A stretch of 64,000 bases of DNA from assembly GCA_023423695.1 (NCBI GenBank), contig JAFAFA010000126.1, positions 1 to 64,000 on the forward strand, given 5' to 3'. Positions 61,611-64,000 of this stretch are shown here, piece after piece. A model generated the notes under the pieces. It was not told the origin of the DNA. It made no database searches and saw nothing but the letters and a program-made list of their open reading frames with translations. The position numbers and the translations under genes were made by a program. Source of the stretch: Pseudomonadota bacterium (GTDB taxonomy: Bacteria; Pseudomonadota; Alphaproteobacteria; Azospirillales; Azospirillaceae). The first letter of the stretch is position 1. Each line of letters opens with the position of its first letter.

Positions 61611-62132
61611 GTGTCCGTTGTCTCCAGCCTACTGATCGACCGCACCGCCACGCCCATCGGCGAACTGATCGTCGTTGCGGATGACGAGGGCGCCTTGCGG
61701 GCCATCGACTGGACCGATCATGAGGACCGGCTGCATCGCCTGCTGCGCCTCCACCATCCCGGCGGGTACGAATTGCGGCCGTTAGACGATCCGGGTGGGC
61801 TGACGCGGGCGATGGACGCCTATTTCGCGGGCGAGCTTGCGGTGATCGACCGATTGCCGCTGCGCACCGGCGGGACGCCGTTCCAGCGCGCGGTGTGGGC
61901 GGCGCTGCGCGGCATTCCCTGCGGTGCGACCGTCTCCTACCGGCAGCTTGCGGCGCTGTCCGGGCGGCCGGCGGCGGTGCGGGCGGCGGGGCATGCCAAC
62001 GGCGCCAACCCGATCAGCATCGTCGTGCCCTGCCACCGGGTGATCGGCTCCGCCGGGGCGCTGACCGGCTATGGCGGCGGGGTGGAGCGCAAGCGCTGGC
62101 TGCTGGCCCATGAAGGCGTGGCGTTGCGATAG
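61611..62132 (+). CDS. ogt: Methylated-DNA-[protein]-cysteine S-methyltransferase
   Basis: This 173-residue DNA repair protein removes alkyl groups from O6-alkylguanine by transfer to its own cysteine. The active-site motif PCHRVIG is at about residues 143-149. The DNA-binding region is FQRAVWAALRGIPCGATVSY, followed by GHANGANPISIVV and GGGVERKRWLLAHE. It starts at GTG with GGGAGGT four bases upstream. No Ada regulatory domain is attached, so it is the Ogt type. It is monocistronic or shares a transcript with the small gene downstream. Confidence 0.95.
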   Translation: MSVVSSLLIDRTATPIGELIVVADDEGALRAIDWTDHEDRLHRLLRLHHPGGYELRPLDDPGGLTRAMDAYFAGELAVIDRLPLRTGGTPFQRAVWAALRGIPCGATVSYRQLAALSGRPAAVRAAGHANGANPISIVVPCHRVIGSAGALTGYGGGVERKRWLLAHEGVALR

Positions 62133-62255
62133 GGAGCCGCGCCTCTACCGCTTTTGCGCAGCGCACTTTGCGGCTCCGCTCCGGTTGTTGAAGGGAGGGG
62201 CGACGTGGCCGGTCAGCCGGCCGGCGCCATCACCACGCCAACGAAAGGGAGCGCC

Positions 62256-62537
62256 ATGAGCGACAAGAACGACCAGAACCGGACCGCAGGCGACAACGAG
62301 CGCATGAAGGGCGTGATCGACCAGGCCAAGGACACGGCTGCCGGCGATCTGTCCGGCCACGAGCAGGACGGGCGCAAGGGCGGCGAGCAGATCAGGCGCG
62401 CCGTCGACGCCATGTCCACCGGCAACACGCCGCGGTCCGGTGACGACCCGCAGCACATCACCGGCGACACCACACGCACGCCGATGCCGGACGAGACCGG
62501 CGGTGAAGGCGCGAAGCGGCGGGGTCGGGACAAGTAG
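62256..62537 (+). CDS. Small hydrophilic hypothetical protein
   Basis: This 93-residue protein is very hydrophilic and rich in Asp, Gly, Lys and Arg (MSDKNDQNRTAGDNERMKGV, GHEQDGRKGGEQIRRAVDAM). It lacks membrane segments and is probably largely disordered. AAAGGGA precedes ATG 62256. It shows some likeness to CsbD-type stress proteins in its DQAKDTAAGDLSG stretch, but not enough to assign the family. An intrinsic terminator follows directly. Confidence 0.7.
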   Translation: MSDKNDQNRTAGDNERMKGVIDQAKDTAAGDLSGHEQDGRKGGEQIRRAVDAMSTGNTPRSGDDPQHITGDTTRTPMPDETGGEGAKRRGRDK

Positions 62538-62549
62538 GAACACTAGGGC

Positions 62550-62574
62550 GGGGGACGGGCGTCGTCCCCCTTTT
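62550..62574 (+). terminator. Intrinsic terminator after the small hydrophilic gene
   Basis: An 8-bp perfect stem (GGGGGACG 62550-62557 with CGTCCCCC 62563-62570) encloses the loop GGCGT and is followed by TTTT. It begins 13 bases after the stop codon and would also shield the convergent SDR gene. Confidence 0.88.
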
Positions 62575-62597
62575 CCCCGCTGTCGGAACGCCTGGCG

Positions 62598-63311
62598 TCA
62601 GGCGCCGAACCCGCCGTCGATGGTCTGGAACGAGCCGGTGATCATCGCAGCATGCGGGCCGGCGACATAGGCGGTCAGCTCGGCGACCTCGTCGGCGTGG
62701 ATATAGCGCTTGATCGCCATGAATTCCTTCATGGCGGGCGCCATCGGCCCGTCGGCCGGATTCATGTCGCTGTCGGTCGGACCCGGCTGGATGGCGTTTA
62801 CGGTGATGCCGCGGTGGCCGAAATCGCGGGCGAGGCCGCGCACCATGCTCTGGACCGCCGACTTGGTCATGCCATAGGCGGCGCCACCGGCGAAGGGCAC
62901 GCGGTCGCCGTTGACCGACCCGATGACGATGATGCGCCCACCGTCGTTCATGCGCCGGGCCGCTTCGACCGCCGCATGGTAGGGCGCACGGACATTGATG
63001 TCGATCATCCGGTCGACGGCGTCGGGATCGAAGGTCAGCGGATCGCCGATGATCGCGGTGCCAGCATTGACGACCAGCACGTCCAGCGCGCCGCGATCCG
63101 CCACGGTGGCGATCAGGGCGTCGCGGTCGGCGCTGTCGGTGCGGATGGCCTCCGCGCCGGTTTCGGCAGCGAGGGCCTCGGCGGCGTCCTTCGACCCGGC
63201 ATAGGTGAAGGCGACGGTGCCGCCGGCCTTGGCGAAGCGGCGGACGATGGCCTTGCCGATGCCGCGGCTGCCGCCGAGGACCAGGATCTTGCGGCCGGTG
63301 AACTCACCCAT
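62598..63311 (-). CDS. SDR-family NAD(P)-dependent oxidoreductase
   Basis: This 237-residue protein is a classical short-chain dehydrogenase/reductase. The cofactor motif GGSRGIGKAIVRRF is near the N terminus. NAGTAIIGD follows, then the catalytic Ser in VIGSVNGDRV and the YxxxK pair in YGMTKSAVQ. The late QPGPTDSDMNP and ITGSFQTIDGGFGA are family-typical. The substrate is unknown. It is divergent from a TetR regulator across about 70 bases containing paired operator-like repeats, so the TetR protein probably represses it. Confidence 0.95.
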   Translation of the reverse strand: MGEFTGRKILVLGGSRGIGKAIVRRFAKAGGTVAFTYAGSKDAAEALAAETGAEAIRTDSADRDALIATVADRGALDVLVVNAGTAIIGDPLTFDPDAVDRMIDINVRAPYHAAVEAARRMNDGGRIIVIGSVNGDRVPFAGGAAYGMTKSAVQSMVRGLARDFGHRGITVNAIQPGPTDSDMNPADGPMAPAMKEFMAIKRYIHADEVAELTAYVAGPHAAMITGSFQTIDGGFGA

Positions 63312-63330
63312 GATGCGCTCCTTGAGAAAA

Positions 63331-63346
63331 TGTAGTGAGCGCTATA
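63331..63346. promoter_or_regulatory. TetR-type operator candidate, site 1
   Basis: TGTAGTGAGCGCTATA is a partial palindrome. Its reverse complement matches site 2 (63380-63395) at 13 of 16 positions. It lies just upstream of the SDR gene on the minus strand, so binding there could repress the SDR gene. Confidence 0.7.
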
Positions 63347-63379
63347 TAAAGTCGGGCAGGGGGTTTGTGCAAGGAGAAA

Positions 63380-63395
63380 TATAGTGGTCGCTACA
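63380..63395. promoter_or_regulatory. TetR-type operator candidate, site 2
   Basis: TATAGTGGTCGCTACA is a partial palindrome and an inverted copy of site 1. It overlaps the GTG start of the TetR gene, so binding there could autorepress. Confidence 0.7.
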
Positions 63396-64000
63396 AAAAT
63401 GCCGCCCACAGCAACATGCGGGTCGCGGGGACGGCGGCGGTCCTTCGATGTGGACGAGGCGGTCGAGACCGCGATGAAGCTGTTCCATGCGCGCGGCTAC
63501 GACGCCGTGGGCGTCGCCGAGCTGGGGGCGGAGCTGGGGATCAAGCCGCCGAGCTTCTATGCGGCGTTCGGCAGCAAGGCCGGGCTGTTCGAGCGGGCGC
63601 TTCAGCGCTATGCGTCGGGGGAGGCGAACATCTTCGCGCGGGCGCGGGCCGAGGGTGGCGGCGTGGCCGAGGTGATCGAGCGCATGCTGCTGCTGGCGGC
63701 GCGGCTCTATCCGGAGCGGAACGGCGTGGCCGGCTGCCTCGTGCTCGATGGCGCGCGCAACAGCTCCGACCCGGAGGCCTGCGCGTTGGCCGAGGCGCTG
63801 AGGAAGGCCGCCGTATCGGAACTCCGCGACTTCATCGCCGGGGAGGCGCCGGAGCGGGCCGGCGAACTGGCCGACTTCGTGGCGATTGCGATGAAGGGAA
63901 TGTCGGCGGCGGCGCGCGACGGTGCGGACGAGGCGGCGCTCACCGCCTTCGCGGAAATGGCGAGCAGCGCCTTCCGCCGCGAACTGGCGGCGGAAGGCTG
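63384..64000 (+). CDS. TetR/AcrR-family regulator (3' end cut by window)
   Basis: About 205 residues are visible of a TetR-family repressor; the sequence ends with TG of what is probably a stop codon just outside. The N-terminal helix-turn-helix reads AVETAMKLFHARGYDAVGVA, then ELGIKPPSFYAAFGSKAGLF. The C-terminal part is a helical ligand domain (AEVIERMLLLAARLYPERNG, AGCLVLDGARNS). The GTG at 63384 has AAGGAG seven bases upstream; an ATG at 63399 is too far from that site. It is divergent from the SDR gene and shares the paired operators. Confidence 0.88.
   Translation, partial: MVATKMPPTATCGSRGRRRSFDVDEAVETAMKLFHARGYDAVGVAELGAELGIKPPSFYAAFGSKAGLFERALQRYASGEANIFARARAEGGGVAEVIERMLLLAARLYPERNGVAGCLVLDGARNSSDPEACALAEALRKAAVSELRDFIAGEAPERAGELADFVAIAMKGMSAAARDGADEAALTAFAEMASSAFRRELAAEG

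Overview
The window is high-GC, gene-dense DNA from an alphaproteobacterium, most likely Azospirillum or a close relative in Rhodospirillales. This rests on the conserved block hisG-hisD-UPF0262-LMW-PTP / infA-maf-RNase E/G-yacG-tRNA-Phe, a SAM-II-type riboswitch candidate upstream of methionine transport genes, the reductive pyrimidine pathway, several AraC regulators, and an accessory chemotaxis cluster. The species assignment is inference; no 16S or other marker is present.

Layout. 1-3969: the end of pntB with a strong terminator, a DUF1330 protein, and a NitT/TauT-type ABC importer. 4141-14197: a regulator-rich accessory stretch with five AraC-family proteins, a LysE exporter plus DUF2000, a Lin0512 protein, pobA with a divergent AraC regulator, cysE and a DUF3750 membrane protein. 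14618-24705: a two-partner secretion locus made of a 2578-residue TpsA exoprotein with GLUG and MBG repeats, its TpsB pore, and an IalB-like periplasmic protein. 24758-25523: a decayed IS6-type element. 25702-28299: tRNA-Phe, yacG, an RNase E/G, maf and infA. 28469-33629: a transglycosylase-like protein, a hybrid histidine kinase and a PepSY membrane protein, sitting inside an otherwise conserved block. 33626-36609: LMW-PTP, UPF0262, hisD and hisG.

36820-40761: a methionine uptake locus with a sigma-70-like promoter, a SAM-II riboswitch, a 28-codon leader ORF rich in Met and Cys and ending Cys-Cys-Arg, a 66-residue ORF, metQ, a terminator-like hairpin, metN, metI and a second metQ. 40733-44524: a 1263-residue TPR/glycosyltransferase-like protein built as an internal duplication and carrying an in-frame palindromic repeat. 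44710-55055: a tightly overlapped accessory chemotaxis operon (receiver, CheC, soluble MCP, triple CheW, CheB, HEAT, CheR, CheY, CheA, small STAS-like protein).

55063-61266: a reductive pyrimidine catabolism operon on the minus strand (preT, preA, amidohydrolase, RutR-like TetR, dihydropyrimidinase). Together these could convert uracil or thymine to beta-alanine or beta-aminoisobutyrate. 61611-64000: an O6-alkylguanine methyltransferase, a small hydrophilic protein, and a divergent SDR/TetR pair with paired operator-like sites; the TetR gene runs off the window end.

Many long antisense open frames are GC-rich shadows of these genes and are not annotated. All functions are assigned from motifs read by eye, without database searches.
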